Below are positions 18,587 through 27,022 of a stretch of 64,000 nucleotides of DNA, one piece after another. The notes under the pieces were generated by a model. The model was not told the origin of the DNA, made no database searches, and saw only the letters and a program-made list of their open reading frames with translations. Source of the DNA: Martelella alba (lineage in GTDB: Bacteria > Pseudomonadota > Alphaproteobacteria > Rhizobiales > Rhizobiaceae). Each line of letters opens with the position of its first letter. Position 1 is the first letter of the stretch. The stretch covers positions 124,001 to 188,000 of the forward strand of contig NZ_VHLG01000012.1 in assembly GCF_006516955.1 (NCBI RefSeq), written 5' to 3'. The position numbers were made by a program, and so were the translations under genes.

Positions 18587-19435
18587 ATGCTCAACATCGC
18601 TCTTATCGGACTTGGTCATATGGGCCGCGCCATTGCCGCCCATCTGGCCGGAACCGGCGCCTGCCAGGTCAGCGCCTGGAACCGCTCCGGCGTCACGCTT
18701 GATGGCGTGGGCGTGCTTGGCGATCCGGCCGATGCCTTTGATGCCGATGTGGTGATCACCATGCTGTCCGATGATGATGCAATCCGTGCCGCCCTTCTCG
18801 ACAGCGGCGCTCTGGAAAGGGCAGGCAAGAACGCGATCCACATCGTCATGTCGACGATCTCGACCGGCTTTGCCGCTGAACTGACCGGCCTTCATGCCCG
18901 TCTCGGTCTTAACTTCCTGATGGCGCCGGTTTTTGGCCGCCCCGATGTGGCAGCGGCTGGCAAGCTCAATATCATCGCCGCCGGGGATGCTGCGGTCATC
19001 GCAAGGGCAAGGCCGGTTCTCGACCTGATCGGCCAGAAGACCTATATCGTCGGCGAAAGACCCGAAATGGCAAGCGCGGTAAAGCTTTCCGGCAACGCCA
19101 TGCTGGTCAATGCAGTGGAGGCGATGGCCGAGGCCGCGGCCATTTCCGAGACCTATGGTGTCTCGCGCGCCGCCTTTCTTGATATCATGCTCAATACGCT
19201 GTTTTCGGCGCCGGTCTACAAGGGGTATGGCGCCAAGATCATCAGCGGCGATGACAGCGTCGGCTTTACGCTCACCCTTGCCGCCAAGGATATCCGTCTG
19301 GCGCTGGCGGCGGCCGGTTCCGATGCCGACGTGCCGCTGATTGCGCTTCTGCGTGACCGGATCGCGCAAGGTATCGACGAGGGACACGGCAATGAGGACC
19401 TCGCCGCCCTGTCAAAGGTCAGCCTCAGGGGGTGA
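18587..19435 (+). CDS. NAD(P)-dependent oxidoreductase, beta-hydroxyacid dehydrogenase family
   Basis: This 282-residue protein has an N-terminal Rossmann fold with IGLGHMGRAIAAHL (dinucleotide-binding GxGxxG) and a C-terminal all-helical domain. The conserved lysine lies in SAVKLSGNAM (about residue 165) and the second signature in APVYKGYG. This is the 3-hydroxyisobutyrate/tartronate semialdehyde reductase superfamily, closer to the imine-reductase-like or glyoxylate reductase branches by the motif VFGRPDVAAAGKL. The substrate is unknown. The ATG at 18587 follows AGAGGAT. It is convergent with a cupin gene. Confidence 0.82.
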   Translation: MLNIALIGLGHMGRAIAAHLAGTGACQVSAWNRSGVTLDGVGVLGDPADAFDADVVITMLSDDDAIRAALLDSGALERAGKNAIHIVMSTISTGFAAELTGLHARLGLNFLMAPVFGRPDVAAAGKLNIIAAGDAAVIARARPVLDLIGQKTYIVGERPEMASAVKLSGNAMLVNAVEAMAEAAAISETYGVSRAAFLDIMLNTLFSAPVYKGYGAKIISGDDSVGFTLTLAAKDIRLALAAAGSDADVPLIALLRDRIAQGIDEGHGNEDLAALSKVSLRG

Positions 19436-19456
19436 TGAAGAATATTCCCCAGCGTT

Positions 19457-19846
19457 TCAGGCGGATGGCGGGGCCAGGCCATTCGGCAGTGAAATCCAGA
19501 TCACGGTCTGCGCTTCTGGCGAATGACGGGAGAGATGTCCCTTGCCATGCGTGTCCTCAACCAGCACGAATGTCCCGGCGGTGACGTGGCGAACCGCGCC
19601 GTCGCTTGTTTCATATTCAACCGCACCGTCGAGCCGTACTGTCAGAACCGGTTCCGGAACGGTGTGCCAGGCAACTTCGCGCATGCCGGCCGGAATGTGG
19701 GTGATGCGCATGCGTGATGCCGGATAGCTGGCGGTGACGTCGAAGGCAACCGCATCCGGATGCACGGCGGTCTTGGTTGTCGGCAGATCGATCTCGCCAA
19801 AATGAGATTCCCCGTCTGGCGTGGCATAGATGCGCAAGCAATGCAT
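19457..19846 (-). CDS. Small cupin-domain protein
   Basis: The 129-residue protein fits a single cupin beta-barrel with the pattern RITHIPAGMREVAWHTVPEPVLTVRLDG (first motif) and GTFVLVEDTHGKGHLSRH (second motif), where histidines could bind a metal. The function is unknown; such proteins may be isomerases, dioxygenases or sensors. It lies 57 bp after the pyruvate kinase-like gene on the same strand, so the two may be co-transcribed. Confidence 0.75.
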   Translation of the reverse strand: MHCLRIYATPDGESHFGEIDLPTTKTAVHPDAVAFDVTASYPASRMRITHIPAGMREVAWHTVPEPVLTVRLDGAVEYETSDGAVRHVTAGTFVLVEDTHGKGHLSRHSPEAQTVIWISLPNGLAPPSA

Positions 19847-19903
19847 GGCTGCAGCCTTTCCGAATTTTGGATCGAGGGCGGTGGAGGTCTGTTGTTGAAG
19901 TTT

Positions 19904-21388
19904 CTACCAACTCTTCAGCGCCCGCAATTCGGGCGTCTTCTTGAAGATGTGGGCATCCATGCGGGTGAGCAGGCGGTCGAGCACGGAAACGGCTTCGCCG
20001 ATCGCCGGGCCCTTGTTCAGCATCACGCATTCGGCGCGTGCGCCCATGGCGGCATCGGTCATCTCGCCGCGTGAGGGAACGCCGGATTTGACCAGGCTTT
20101 CCAGCACCTGGGTGGCCCAGATTACCGGCACGCTGGCCGCCTCGCAGATCCACAATATCTCCTCCTGCATCTCCGCCAGCCGTTCGAAGCCGATTTCGGC
20201 GGCAAGGTCGCCGCGGGCGATCATCACCGCAAAGGGGCGTTTTCCGGCAGCGCGGGCAATCAGCGCCGGCAGGTTTTTCACCGCCTCTGGCCGTTCGATC
20301 TTCGCCACCACGCCAAGGCCGGGATTGGCCGCACCCCCGGCAGACAGTTCCCGGTCGAGAAGGTCGAGATCTTCCGGCCGCGAGACGAAGGAATAGCCGA
20401 TCATATCGGCAAGGCCGATCACGCTTTTGATATCGGCCTCGTCCTTGGCGGTGAGGGGCGACAGGCCGAGCGCCGTGTCAGGCAGGTTCAGCCCCTTTTC
20501 CGGTTTCAGCTTCACCCCACCGGCCTTGACCCGCACGGCGCGAATGATCGCCTCGTTGTCGCTGATGCTTTCAACCACCGCTTCCATCTTGCCGTCATCA
20601 TAGAGCAGCCGGTCACCGACCTTTAGCCGCGTCACCATTTCCGGCAGTGAAACACAGGCGGAAAACCGGATGGTTTCGTCAATGCGCGGGATATCGCCGG
20701 TCAGAAGGCGGATCCTCTCGCCGGTCTCGATCCTGATCTTCCTTTCTGCCGTTGCCACGTTGCCGGTGCGGATTTTCGGCCCGGCAATATCCATCATCAG
20801 ATGCAATCGCCGTCCGGTCACCTTGCGGGCGGTCTCAAGATTGGCGGCCATGGCTGCCCAATCCTCAGGACTGTCATGGGCGCAGTTGATCCGGGCGATA
20901 TCCATGCCGCGCCGGGCAAGATCGCTCAGAAGCGCCGGGTCTGTCGCAGCGTCTTGAGGCAGGGTCACCATGATGCGGCTGCGCCGCGCGCCGCCCGGCC
21001 GGCCGAACATCAGATCAGCGGCTTCTTCCAGCCGTCGTTCACCATCAAAGAAGTCGCTCTGGTCCGGCAAAATAGCGGCGCTGTCGCGCCCGGCAAGGGC
21101 TGCAAGCGCCACAAGCACGGCATCAAGCGTTGGCAGAACACGGGCTTCAAGCCGTCCGAGTGAGGAGAGGCCATGGCGCATCAGCGCTTTTTGCAACGGC
21201 CGCAGATCATGATGGCGCAGTGCCAGATAATGGGCGAGGTTGCGCATTTCCGGCATGGCGGTTGCGTCAGGGCCGAAGCCGGTCAGGATCGCCTGTGCCT
21301 CGCTCAGCACCATGCCGCGCAGTGCAAAGACGCGGTCATGCAGGCTCCACAGATCGTCGATGTCGGTGAGATCGCTGAATTCGGCCAT
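19904..21388 (-). CDS. Atypical pyruvate kinase-like protein with N-terminal extension
   Basis: The 494-residue protein has the pyruvate kinase barrel in its later two thirds (about residues 135-475). It shows ARINCAHDSPEDW (substrate arginine), MMDIAGPKIRTG, the catalytic lysine in VVAKIERPEA (Lys363), ARGDLAAEIG and TQVLESLVKSG. It differs from housekeeping enzymes. A 130-residue helical N-terminal region (with SSLGRLEARVLPTLDAVL) comes first, the usual SGETA loop is replaced by LNKGPAIGEAV, and the C-terminal allosteric domain is missing. It may use phosphoenolpyruvate, but the physiological reaction is uncertain. Confidence 0.75.
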   Translation of the reverse strand: MAEFSDLTDIDDLWSLHDRVFALRGMVLSEAQAILTGFGPDATAMPEMRNLAHYLALRHHDLRPLQKALMRHGLSSLGRLEARVLPTLDAVLVALAALAGRDSAAILPDQSDFFDGERRLEEAADLMFGRPGGARRSRIMVTLPQDAATDPALLSDLARRGMDIARINCAHDSPEDWAAMAANLETARKVTGRRLHLMMDIAGPKIRTGNVATAERKIRIETGERIRLLTGDIPRIDETIRFSACVSLPEMVTRLKVGDRLLYDDGKMEAVVESISDNEAIIRAVRVKAGGVKLKPEKGLNLPDTALGLSPLTAKDEADIKSVIGLADMIGYSFVSRPEDLDLLDRELSAGGAANPGLGVVAKIERPEAVKNLPALIARAAGKRPFAVMIARGDLAAEIGFERLAEMQEEILWICEAASVPVIWATQVLESLVKSGVPSRGEMTDAAMGARAECVMLNKGPAIGEAVSVLDRLLTRMDAHIFKKTPELRALKSW

Positions 21389-21852
21389 GAGGTCCTCCCG
21401 TTTTCTCCGAGCATAGGAATGATCCTTGACCGTTCAATGACCGAACGGAGCGCTTTTGTCACCCCGGCATGATCCGCGCCGTGCAGACGGGACAGGTGCC
21501 ATGGCCGCTGCTGCCGATGCGGAGAAGAACCGCTTTGCCCTGATGCAGTCGCTGGCCAAGGATCAAGGGGCCCTGATCGCCTAAGGGCATGACGGTTAGT
21601 GACGCCGGCGAAGCGGCGATGATCAAGATGAGCAAAGTCGGTGCCCTCATGCCGGACGGCTGGATGAAGTCGGCAACGCCGGAACAGGCCAAGTTTATCA
21701 ACGATTATAATGCAATGAACTGATCCTGCTTCCGACACAAAGGCTCATCATGCGGGGATCGAAATCCTTGCCGGTAACGGGCTTGATGTATAATGTTCCC
21801 GATGTCGCCCTTGTTCAGATCAGCGCGTCAGGGCCTGCCTGGCGGCTGAGGC
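21389..21852. other. 464-bp gap with possible gene remnant
   Basis: No convincing gene lies here. Two short frames on the plus strand look protein-like but lack ribosome sites: 21501-21584 (27 codons, AADAEKNRFALMQSLAKDQG) and, in another frame, 21589-21723 (44 codons ending FINDYNAMN). They could be pieces of one decayed gene. The left part should hold the promoter of the leftward pyruvate kinase-like gene. Confidence 0.35.
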
Positions 21853-22608
21853 TCAGGTGAGCGGCACCAGCGGCGCTGGCATTTCCGACGTTTTTTCGGC
21901 CGCCTTGCAGAGATCTGCGATCACGCAGGCCTGACAGTCTGGCTTGCGCGCCTTGCAGCAATAGCGGCCATGCAGGATCAGCCAGTGATGGGCGTGGAAC
22001 AGGTAGTCCGGCGGGATCACCTTTTCGAGGCTTGCCTCCACCTTGTCCGGTGTCGGTCCGGGGGCAAGGCCGATCCGGTTGGCGATCCGGAAAATGTGCG
22101 TGTCGACGGCGATGGTGGCAATGCCAAAGGCCATCGACATCACGACATTGGCGGTCTTGCGGCCAACGCCGGGCAGCGTCACCAGTTCTTCCCGCGTCTT
22201 TGGCACCTCGCCGCCGAAATCGGTTATCAGCTTCTGGCTCATGGCGATGACATTCTTCGCCTTGTTGCGGTAAAGCCCGATGGTCTTAATATAGCCGATC
22301 AGCCGTTCCTCGCCGAGATCAAGCATTTGCTGCGGCGTGTCGACCACGGCAAAAAGCGCCCGCGTCGCCTTGTTGACCCCGACATCGGTGGCCTGCGCGG
22401 AAAGCGCCACGGCGACCAGAAGCGTGAAGGCATTGGTGTGGTCCAGCTCGCCCTTGGGTTCCGGCCGCTGGATCGAAAACCGGCGAAAGATCTCGCGGAT
22501 TTCCTCAGGCGTATAAGATGTCAGCTTCGTCTTTGCCGATGCTCGCTTTGAAGGATTTGACTTTCGGGCGCTGGCGGTGCTGGATACGGGTCTGGCTTTT
22601 TTGATCAT
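21853..22608 (-). CDS. nth: Endonuclease III
   Basis: Nth is a DNA glycosylase/AP lyase that removes oxidised pyrimidines. The 251-residue protein has the helix-hairpin-helix LPGVGRKTANVVM with the catalytic lysine, the catalytic aspartate in IAVDTHIFR, and the C-terminal [4Fe-4S] motif C-x6-C-x2-C-x5-C (CKARKPDCQACVIADLC). A basic N-terminal tail of about 30 residues (KSNPSKRASAK) precedes the core. I chose the ATG at 22608 because longer frames cross into the divergent DUF2244 gene, only 12 bp away. Confidence 0.95.
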   Translation of the reverse strand: MIKKARPVSSTASARKSNPSKRASAKTKLTSYTPEEIREIFRRFSIQRPEPKGELDHTNAFTLLVAVALSAQATDVGVNKATRALFAVVDTPQQMLDLGEERLIGYIKTIGLYRNKAKNVIAMSQKLITDFGGEVPKTREELVTLPGVGRKTANVVMSMAFGIATIAVDTHIFRIANRIGLAPGPTPDKVEASLEKVIPPDYLFHAHHWLILHGRYCCKARKPDCQACVIADLCKAAEKTSEMPAPLVPLT

Positions 22609-22620
22609 TCTCAAGTTCCC

Positions 22621-23118
22621 ATGAGCGAGCACGTAATCGACATTTCCGGCGATCCGCCCGTCTTTTCGGCGGAACTTTTCCCCCATCGGTCGCTGGGGCG
22701 CAAGGGTTTTCGCGCTCTGATCGGGCTTTCGGGGCTTGTCGCTATGACTGAATTGATCGCTTTCCTGCATCAGGGCGCCTGGCCGATCGCGCTTTTTGCG
22801 GTGCTGCCGGTCGCGGCCATCATCACTGCCTTTGCCGTCTCCAATCGCGCTGCACGCATGCGCGAGGCCGTTTTTGTCAGCCGCGAGACCATCCTGGTGC
22901 GCCGCCTTTTCCCCTCCGGGAGGCTGGAAGAGCGACGCTTCAACCCCTTTGGCGCGCGGCTGGATGTGGACCGTTCGGCCGGTATCGGCATTGTCGCCAT
23001 GCGGATTGCCGCGAGAGGCGAGGGGACGGAGATCGGCGCCTTCCTCAACCCGGAAGAGCGCGAGAGTTTTGCGCATGCATTCCGGGCCGCTCTTGCCAGC
23101 GTGACACGGCGGATCTGA
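22621..23118 (+). CDS. DUF2244 family membrane protein
   Basis: The 165-residue protein begins MSEHVIDISGDPPVFSAELFPHRSLG and has two adjacent hydrophobic segments (about residues 35-50 and 55-75) followed by a soluble beta-rich tail with RRLFPSGRLEERRFNPFGARL. This matches the alphaproteobacterial DUF2244 family, of unknown function and commonly next to nth. It is divergent from nth with a 12-bp gap, so the promoters must overlap coding sequence or be shared. Confidence 0.85.
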   Translation: MSEHVIDISGDPPVFSAELFPHRSLGRKGFRALIGLSGLVAMTELIAFLHQGAWPIALFAVLPVAAIITAFAVSNRAARMREAVFVSRETILVRRLFPSGRLEERRFNPFGARLDVDRSAGIGIVAMRIAARGEGTEIGAFLNPEERESFAHAFRAALASVTRRI

Positions 23119-23190
23119 GCCTCCGGCAAGAAACGGGTGGCGGCATGTCCACCGGCGTGCTTTGCTCGCATTTCCGCAGGAGAACGTGAG

Positions 23191-24075
23191 ATGAATGCCC
23201 ATCTGGAACGCATGACAGGCCCCGCAACGGACATTACGCCCGCCGGCGATGATTACCGGATCATCTGCGATGTGATCGCGCTGATCAGCGAGGATTATCG
23301 CGATCAGCCGGGCCTTGAGGAAATTGCGGCCAGTCTCGGCCTCAGTCAAAGCGTGCTGCAGAAAACCTTCAGCCGCTGGGCCGGGCTTTCGCCCAAGGCC
23401 TTTCTGCAGGCCGTGACGCTGAACCATGCCAAACGGCTTTTGGGGGCCGAGCAATTGCCGCTGCTGGAAGCCTCCTATGAAGTCGGCCTGTCCGGTCCCG
23501 GCCGGCTTCATGATCTCTTCGTCACCCATGAGGCGATGTCGCCGGGTGAGTGGAAGGCGCGCGGTGCCGGACTTGAAATCCGCTATGGCTTTGCTGCCTC
23601 GCCCTTCGGTCAGGCGCTCGTCATGGCGACCCGGCGCGGCCTTGCCGGCCTTGCCTTTGCTGATCCGGGTGAGGAACAGGCCGCCTTTGACGATATGGCC
23701 AGCCGCTGGCCGGAGGCGACCTATATCGCCGATGATGCGCTTGCCGCCCGCTATGCCGCGCGCATCTTCAATCCGGCCGAATGGTCGGCGGACAAGCCGT
23801 TGCGGGTGGTGCTGATCGGAACCGATTTTCAGGTCAAGGTCTGGGAGCGGCTGTTGCAGATCCCCATGGGCCGTGCCGTCACCTATTCCGATATTGCCGG
23901 TGATATCGGCCAGCCCAAGGCCTCACGCGCCGTTGGCGCGGCGGTTGGCCGCAACCCCGTCTCCTTTGTCGTGCCCTGCCATCGCGCACTCGGCAAAAGC
24001 GGGGCGCTGACCGGCTATCACTGGGGGATCACCCGCAAACGGGCAATGCTCGGCTGGGAGCAGGGGCAGCTGTGA
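23191..24075 (+). CDS. Ada-like methylated-DNA--protein-cysteine methyltransferase with AraC-type domain
   Basis: The 294-residue protein joins an AraC-type helix-turn-helix domain (about 25-120; IAASLGLSQSVLQKTFSRWAGLSP) to an O6-alkylguanine methyltransferase domain (about 130-290) with the acceptor cysteine in VPCHRALGKSG (Cys263) and the DNA-binding ASRAVGAAVGRNP. It repairs O6-methylguanine and may act as a regulator. The N-terminal zinc/methylphosphotriester domain of E. coli Ada is absent, so sensing by that route is not expected. The ATG at 23191 follows GCAGGAG. Confidence 0.92.
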   Translation: MNAHLERMTGPATDITPAGDDYRIICDVIALISEDYRDQPGLEEIAASLGLSQSVLQKTFSRWAGLSPKAFLQAVTLNHAKRLLGAEQLPLLEASYEVGLSGPGRLHDLFVTHEAMSPGEWKARGAGLEIRYGFAASPFGQALVMATRRGLAGLAFADPGEEQAAFDDMASRWPEATYIADDALAARYAARIFNPAEWSADKPLRVVLIGTDFQVKVWERLLQIPMGRAVTYSDIAGDIGQPKASRAVGAAVGRNPVSFVVPCHRALGKSGALTGYHWGITRKRAMLGWEQGQL

Positions 24076-24359
24076 CGTGAAAATTTCCCTACATGGACTT
24101 GAGCGCGGTCAAACCGTCATCTAAATCGATTGATATGATGTGTTGACTTGGAAATGACGGGTGAGCCGCATGCCCGATGCCGTTTGTTGTCAAACCTGGC
24201 CTTGCGTCCGGCGCCTTTTATTGCCAACAGTCATGCAACAAACATCACAGCGCGCTATCCATTGGATAGGGCGTTGCTGCTGTTGAAGCGGCCCGGGAGG
24301 CTCGCCGCGCCCGACCGTTCAAAATGGGTTTGCCGGCAAGAGATATGAAGGAAATCATC
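24076..24359 (+). other. Upstream region of transaldolase
   Basis: This 284-bp gap holds no gene. A perfect palindrome, CTATCC-ATT-GGATAG at 24255-24269, lies about 90 bp upstream of the transaldolase start and could be an operator. The sequence before it is moderately AT-rich (24100-24150). Confidence 0.35.
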
Positions 24360-25316
24360 ATGACCTCTAAACTTGACCAATTGCGCGAAATGACCACGGT
24401 TGTTGCCGATACCGGTGACATTGAAGCAGTTGCCCGGATCAAGCCGGTCGATTGCACCACCAATCCAAGCATTGTTCTGAAGGCGCTTTCGACCGAAATG
24501 TTCGCCGATGCCGTTGAAAGCGCGGTCAAGTGGGGCAAAAGCCAGGGCGGCGACAAGGAAGCCGTCATCGGCGCCGTCGCCAGCCGTCTGGCCATCGATG
24601 TCGGCGAAGCCCTCGTCAAGATCGTTCCCGGCCGCGTTTCGACCGAAGTTGACGCTGACCTGTCCTTCAATGTCGCGGCTTCGATCGACAAGGCGCATGA
24701 AATCATCGCCGCCTATGAAGCCCGCGGCATTACCCGCGACCGCATCCTGATCAAGCTTGCCTCCACCTGGGAAGGCATCCGCGCCTGCGAAGTGCTGCAG
24801 AAGGAAGGCATTGACTGCAATCTGACGCTGCTCTTCTCCAAATGCCAGGCCATTGCCTGCGCTGATGCCGGCGCTTTCCTGATCTCGCCCTTCGTCGGCC
24901 GCATCCTCGACTGGTACAAGAAGGACACCGGCGAAACCTACACGACCGAAACCGATCCGGGCGTGCTTTCCGTCCGTTCGATCTACAACTACTACAAGTC
25001 CAACGACATCAAGACCGTCGTCATGGGCGCTTCCTTCCGCAATATCGGCGAAATCGAAGGTCTGGCCGGTTGCGACCGCCTGACAATTGCGCCGAACCTT
25101 CTCGAAGAGCTCGCCAATGACCAGGGCGATCTGCCGCGCGTGCTGTCGCCGGAAAAGATTACCGACGAGCCCAAGATCGACATGGACGAAAAGACGTTCC
25201 GCTGGATGCTGAACGAGGATGCCATGGCCACCGAGAAGCTGGCTGAAGGTATCCGTAACTTCGCCAAGGACCTCGGCAAGCTGCGCACCATCGTTTCTGC
25301 CAAGCTTGATGCCTGA
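24360..25316 (+). CDS. tal: Transaldolase
   Basis: Transaldolase moves a dihydroxyacetone unit between sugar phosphates in the pentose phosphate pathway. The 318-residue protein is the classical TalA/TalB type: [12 protein letters not shown] near the N-terminus, the Schiff-base lysine in [13 protein letters not shown] (Lys134-135 region), NLTLLFS and [14 protein letters not shown] chose the ATG at 24360 ([12 protein letters not shown]) since GAAGGAAATC precedes it. An intrinsic terminator follows, so the gene is monocistronic. Confidence 0.96.
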   Translation: MTSKLDQLREMTTVVADTGDIEAVARIKPVDCTTNPSIVLKALSTEMFADAVESAVKWGKSQGGDKEAVIGAVASRLAIDVGEALVKIVPGRVSTEVDADLSFNVAASIDKAHEIIAAYEARGITRDRILIKLASTWEGIRACEVLQKEGIDCNLTLLFSKCQAIACADAGAFLISPFVGRILDWYKKDTGETYTTETDPGVLSVRSIYNYYKSNDIKTVVMGASFRNIGEIEGLAGCDRLTIAPNLLEELANDQGDLPRVLSPEKITDEPKIDMDEKTFRWMLNEDAMATEKLAEGIRNFAKDLGKLRTIVSAKLDA

Positions 25317-25344
25317 TTTCAGCAAAGTTCGGTAACAAATCGAG

Positions 25345-25376
25345 GGGTCTGGCGGCTTTCGCCAGGCCCTTTTTTC
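25345..25376 (+). terminator. Intrinsic terminator after transaldolase
   Basis: GGGTCTGGCG (25345-25354) pairs with CGCCAGGCCC (25360-25369) with one G-U pair, a 5-base loop and a run of six T. It lies 29 bp after the transaldolase stop. Confidence 0.85.
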
Positions 25377-25703
25377 ATGCGGGTCGTTCGGTTTTCGGCG
25401 AATTTTCACCCAATCTGATTTTTTTCAAACCCGGTCCGATCTTGTCAGGGCCTGTTGTTCATATCTTTGGCATATTGAAAATAAGTATTTAAAATCAATT
25501 ATATGGCGAGCATGCAGAGTCCGTGGGCGTGTGGCCACTGATCGTGCAATTGCTCATTTTTTCAGCGCAGTCACGAATTTTGTGAACAATGCGATTACAA
25601 TTTTCGACTTGTTAAGGCAGTTTTCCTTTCCTATTTAATCAATCGAACAAACAAACAAGTGCAGCGCGGCGCAAACCAAGGCTGCACACCCAAGGAGATG
25701 GAA
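25377..25703 (+). promoter_or_regulatory. AT-rich promoter region of the small exported protein array
   Basis: This 327-bp AT-rich stretch has no gene. The best promoter is TTGTTA (25609-25614), 17 bp, TATTTA (25632-25637), giving a start near 25644 and a leader of about 60 bases before the first array gene. A TCAC-N7-GTGA palindrome lies near 25570-25585. Confidence 0.55.
25659..25687 (+). promoter_or_regulatory. Leader hairpin of array gene 1
   Basis: GTGCAGC (25659-25665) pairs with GCTGCAC (25681-25687) around a 15-base loop. The stem ends directly before ACCCAAGGAG, the ribosome site of gene 1. Confidence 0.6.
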
Positions 25704-25943
25704 ATGACCAAGATTATTGCTTCGCTCGCCGTTGTCTCAAGCATTGCGCTTGCTCCGGCCGCTTTCGCCGCTCAGCCTGTTTCTCCGGTTGCCCCCGACG
25801 CCAGCCACCTGACCAAGTCGCCCGCTGGCAGCGTCGTCGAGATTTCCGGCCAGAACCAGTATGGCAACACGACTAACTACGTCTACAAGGTTCAGCAGGA
25901 CGGCTCGCTGAAGCTCGTCTTTGCGGCTCAGCAGAACGACTGA
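25704..25943 (+). CDS. Small exported protein, array copy 1 (unknown family)
   Basis: The 79-residue precursor has a signal peptide ending AFA, with likely cleavage before AQPV after residue 22. The mature 57 residues contain the array core LTKSPAGSVVEISGQNQYGN and KVQQDGSLKLV, ending AQQND. There are no cysteines and no recognised domain; the core reads as two or three beta strands. The ATG at 25704 has AAGGAG 8 bases upstream. It is first of five tandem relatives and is preceded by the only clear promoter of the set. Function unknown; export to the periplasm or outside is inferred from the signal peptide. Confidence 0.85.
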   Translation: MTKIIASLAVVSSIALAPAAFAAQPVSPVAPDASHLTKSPAGSVVEISGQNQYGNTTNYVYKVQQDGSLKLVFAAQQND

Positions 25944-25972
25944 TTGATCTTGTAACAAATTGGAACTCTAAT

Positions 25973-25999
25973 CGCTGTGCCCCGTTTTAAGGAACAGCG
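25973..25999 (+). promoter_or_regulatory. Leader hairpin of array gene 2
   Basis: CGCTGT (25973-25978) pairs with ACAGCG (25994-25999) around a 15-base loop, the same loop length as gene 1 but unrelated arm sequence. It ends 8 bases before AAGGAG (26008-26013). Confidence 0.55.
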
Positions 26000-26020
26000 A
26001 GGCAAATAAGGAGCATCATC

Positions 26021-26269
26021 ATGAAGAAGCTGATTGCATCCGCCGCATTTGCTGCTGCCCTTGTCGCAGCTCCGTTCGCCCTTGCCGCCCAGTCAGATAA
26101 CCCGGTGGCACCGGATGCGGCACATCTGACCAAATCGCCTCCGGGCAGTGTGGTCACGATCGTTGGCACGAACAAGGCTGGTAATGAGACCAATTTCTAC
26201 TATCGCGTCCAGCCAGACGGCTCGTTGAAGCTCATCTTCCAGGAAGCGATCAACGACAGCGACCGTTGA
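26021..26269 (+). CDS. Small exported protein, array copy 2 (divergent)
   Basis: The 82-residue precursor is the most diverged array member. A signal peptide (MKKLIASAAFAAALVAAPFALA) precedes AQSDNPVAPDAAHLTKSPPGS, then GTNKAGNETNFYYRV and QPDGSLKLIFQ, ending NDSDR. The spacing of the core to its relatives is unchanged, so the fold is probably the same; substitutions are concentrated in the signal peptide and the middle strand. AAGGAG lies 7 bases before the ATG. No function can be assigned. Confidence 0.85.
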   Translation: MKKLIASAAFAAALVAAPFALAAQSDNPVAPDAAHLTKSPPGSVVTIVGTNKAGNETNFYYRVQPDGSLKLIFQEAINDSDR

Positions 26270-26314
26270 TCTTGAGAGGCATTGAGCCTGCCAAAGATCC
26301 CGGTCGCAACGACA

Positions 26315-26350
26315 GCTCCCGATCAAGCCCCGGACACAGAGGGCGGGAGC
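26315..26350 (+). promoter_or_regulatory. Leader hairpin of array gene 3
   Basis: GCTCCC (26315-26320) pairs with GGGAGC (26345-26350). Inside, GCCC (26327-26330) pairs with GGGC (26341-26344), leaving a 6-base bulge and a 10-base loop. The stem abuts ACCCAAGGAG. Confidence 0.6.
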
Positions 26351-26367
26351 ACCCAAGGAGAGATAAA

Positions 26368-26616
26368 ATGAACATGAAGATTGTATCGGCCGCGCTTGCC
26401 GCTGGCCTTATCGCTGCCCCTGCCGCTTTTGCCGCCCAGCCGGTTGCTCCGGTTGCTCCGAATGCGACGCACCTGACCAAGTCCCCTGCCGGCAGCGTTG
26501 TTGAAATCACTGGCCAGAACCAGTTCGGCAATGAAACCAACTACGTCTACAAGGTCCAGCAGGACGGTTCGCTGAAGCTCGAGTTCCAGAACACGGTTGA
26601 AGACAGCGACAACTGA
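26368..26616 (+). CDS. Small exported protein, array copy 3
   Basis: The 82-residue precursor has a signal peptide MNMKIVSAALAAGLIAAPA (cleavage after AFA) and a mature part that is identical to array copy 4: AQPVAPVAPNATHLTKSPAG through KVQQDGSLKLEFQNTVEDSDN. The differences from copy 4 are confined to two signal peptide residues. Start codon ATG 26368 follows ACCCAAGGAG. Together with copy 4 it marks a recent duplication. Confidence 0.87.
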   Translation: MNMKIVSAALAAGLIAAPAAFAAQPVAPVAPNATHLTKSPAGSVVEITGQNQFGNETNYVYKVQQDGSLKLEFQNTVEDSDN

Positions 26617-26668
26617 TCGGCAATGGCGGAGTTCCGCCGGCCCTCAGTCCCGTCCAATAAAGATGAAG

Positions 26669-26704
26669 GCTCCCGATCAAACCCCGGTCACTGAGGGTGG
26701 GAGC
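26669..26704 (+). promoter_or_regulatory. Leader hairpin of array gene 4
   Basis: GCTCCC (26669-26674) pairs with GGGAGC (26699-26704), and ACCC (26681-26684) with GGGT (26695-26698). Relative to gene 3 the inner G-C pair has become A-T on both sides, a compensatory change. ACCCAAGGAG follows directly. Confidence 0.62.
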
Positions 26705-26721
26705 ACCCAAGGAGAAATACA

Positions 26722-26970
26722 ATGAACATGAAGATTGCTTCGGCCGCACTTGTTGCAGGCCTCATCGCCGCCCCTGCCGCTTTTGCCGCCCAGCCGGTTG
26801 CTCCGGTTGCCCCGAATGCGACGCACCTGACCAAATCCCCTGCCGGCAGCGTTGTTGAAATCACTGGCCAGAACCAGTTCGGCAATGAAACCAACTACGT
26901 CTACAAGGTCCAGCAGGACGGTTCGCTGAAGCTCGAGTTCCAGAACACGGTTGAAGACAGCGACAACTGA
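26722..26970 (+). CDS. Small exported protein, array copy 4
   Basis: The 82-residue precursor differs from copy 3 only at two signal-peptide positions (IASAALVAG for IVSAALAAG), and the mature protein is identical. The leader and first 100 bases are nearly identical to copy 5. It begins with ATG at 26722 after ACCCAAGGAG. The perfect conservation of the mature part, with silent changes nearby, suggests either very recent duplication or selection on the protein. Confidence 0.87.
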   Translation: MNMKIASAALVAGLIAAPAAFAAQPVAPVAPNATHLTKSPAGSVVEITGQNQFGNETNYVYKVQQDGSLKLEFQNTVEDSDN

Positions 26971-27022
26971 TCGGCAACGGCGGATTTCCGCCGGCCCTCA
27001 GTCCCGTCCAATAAAAATGAAG

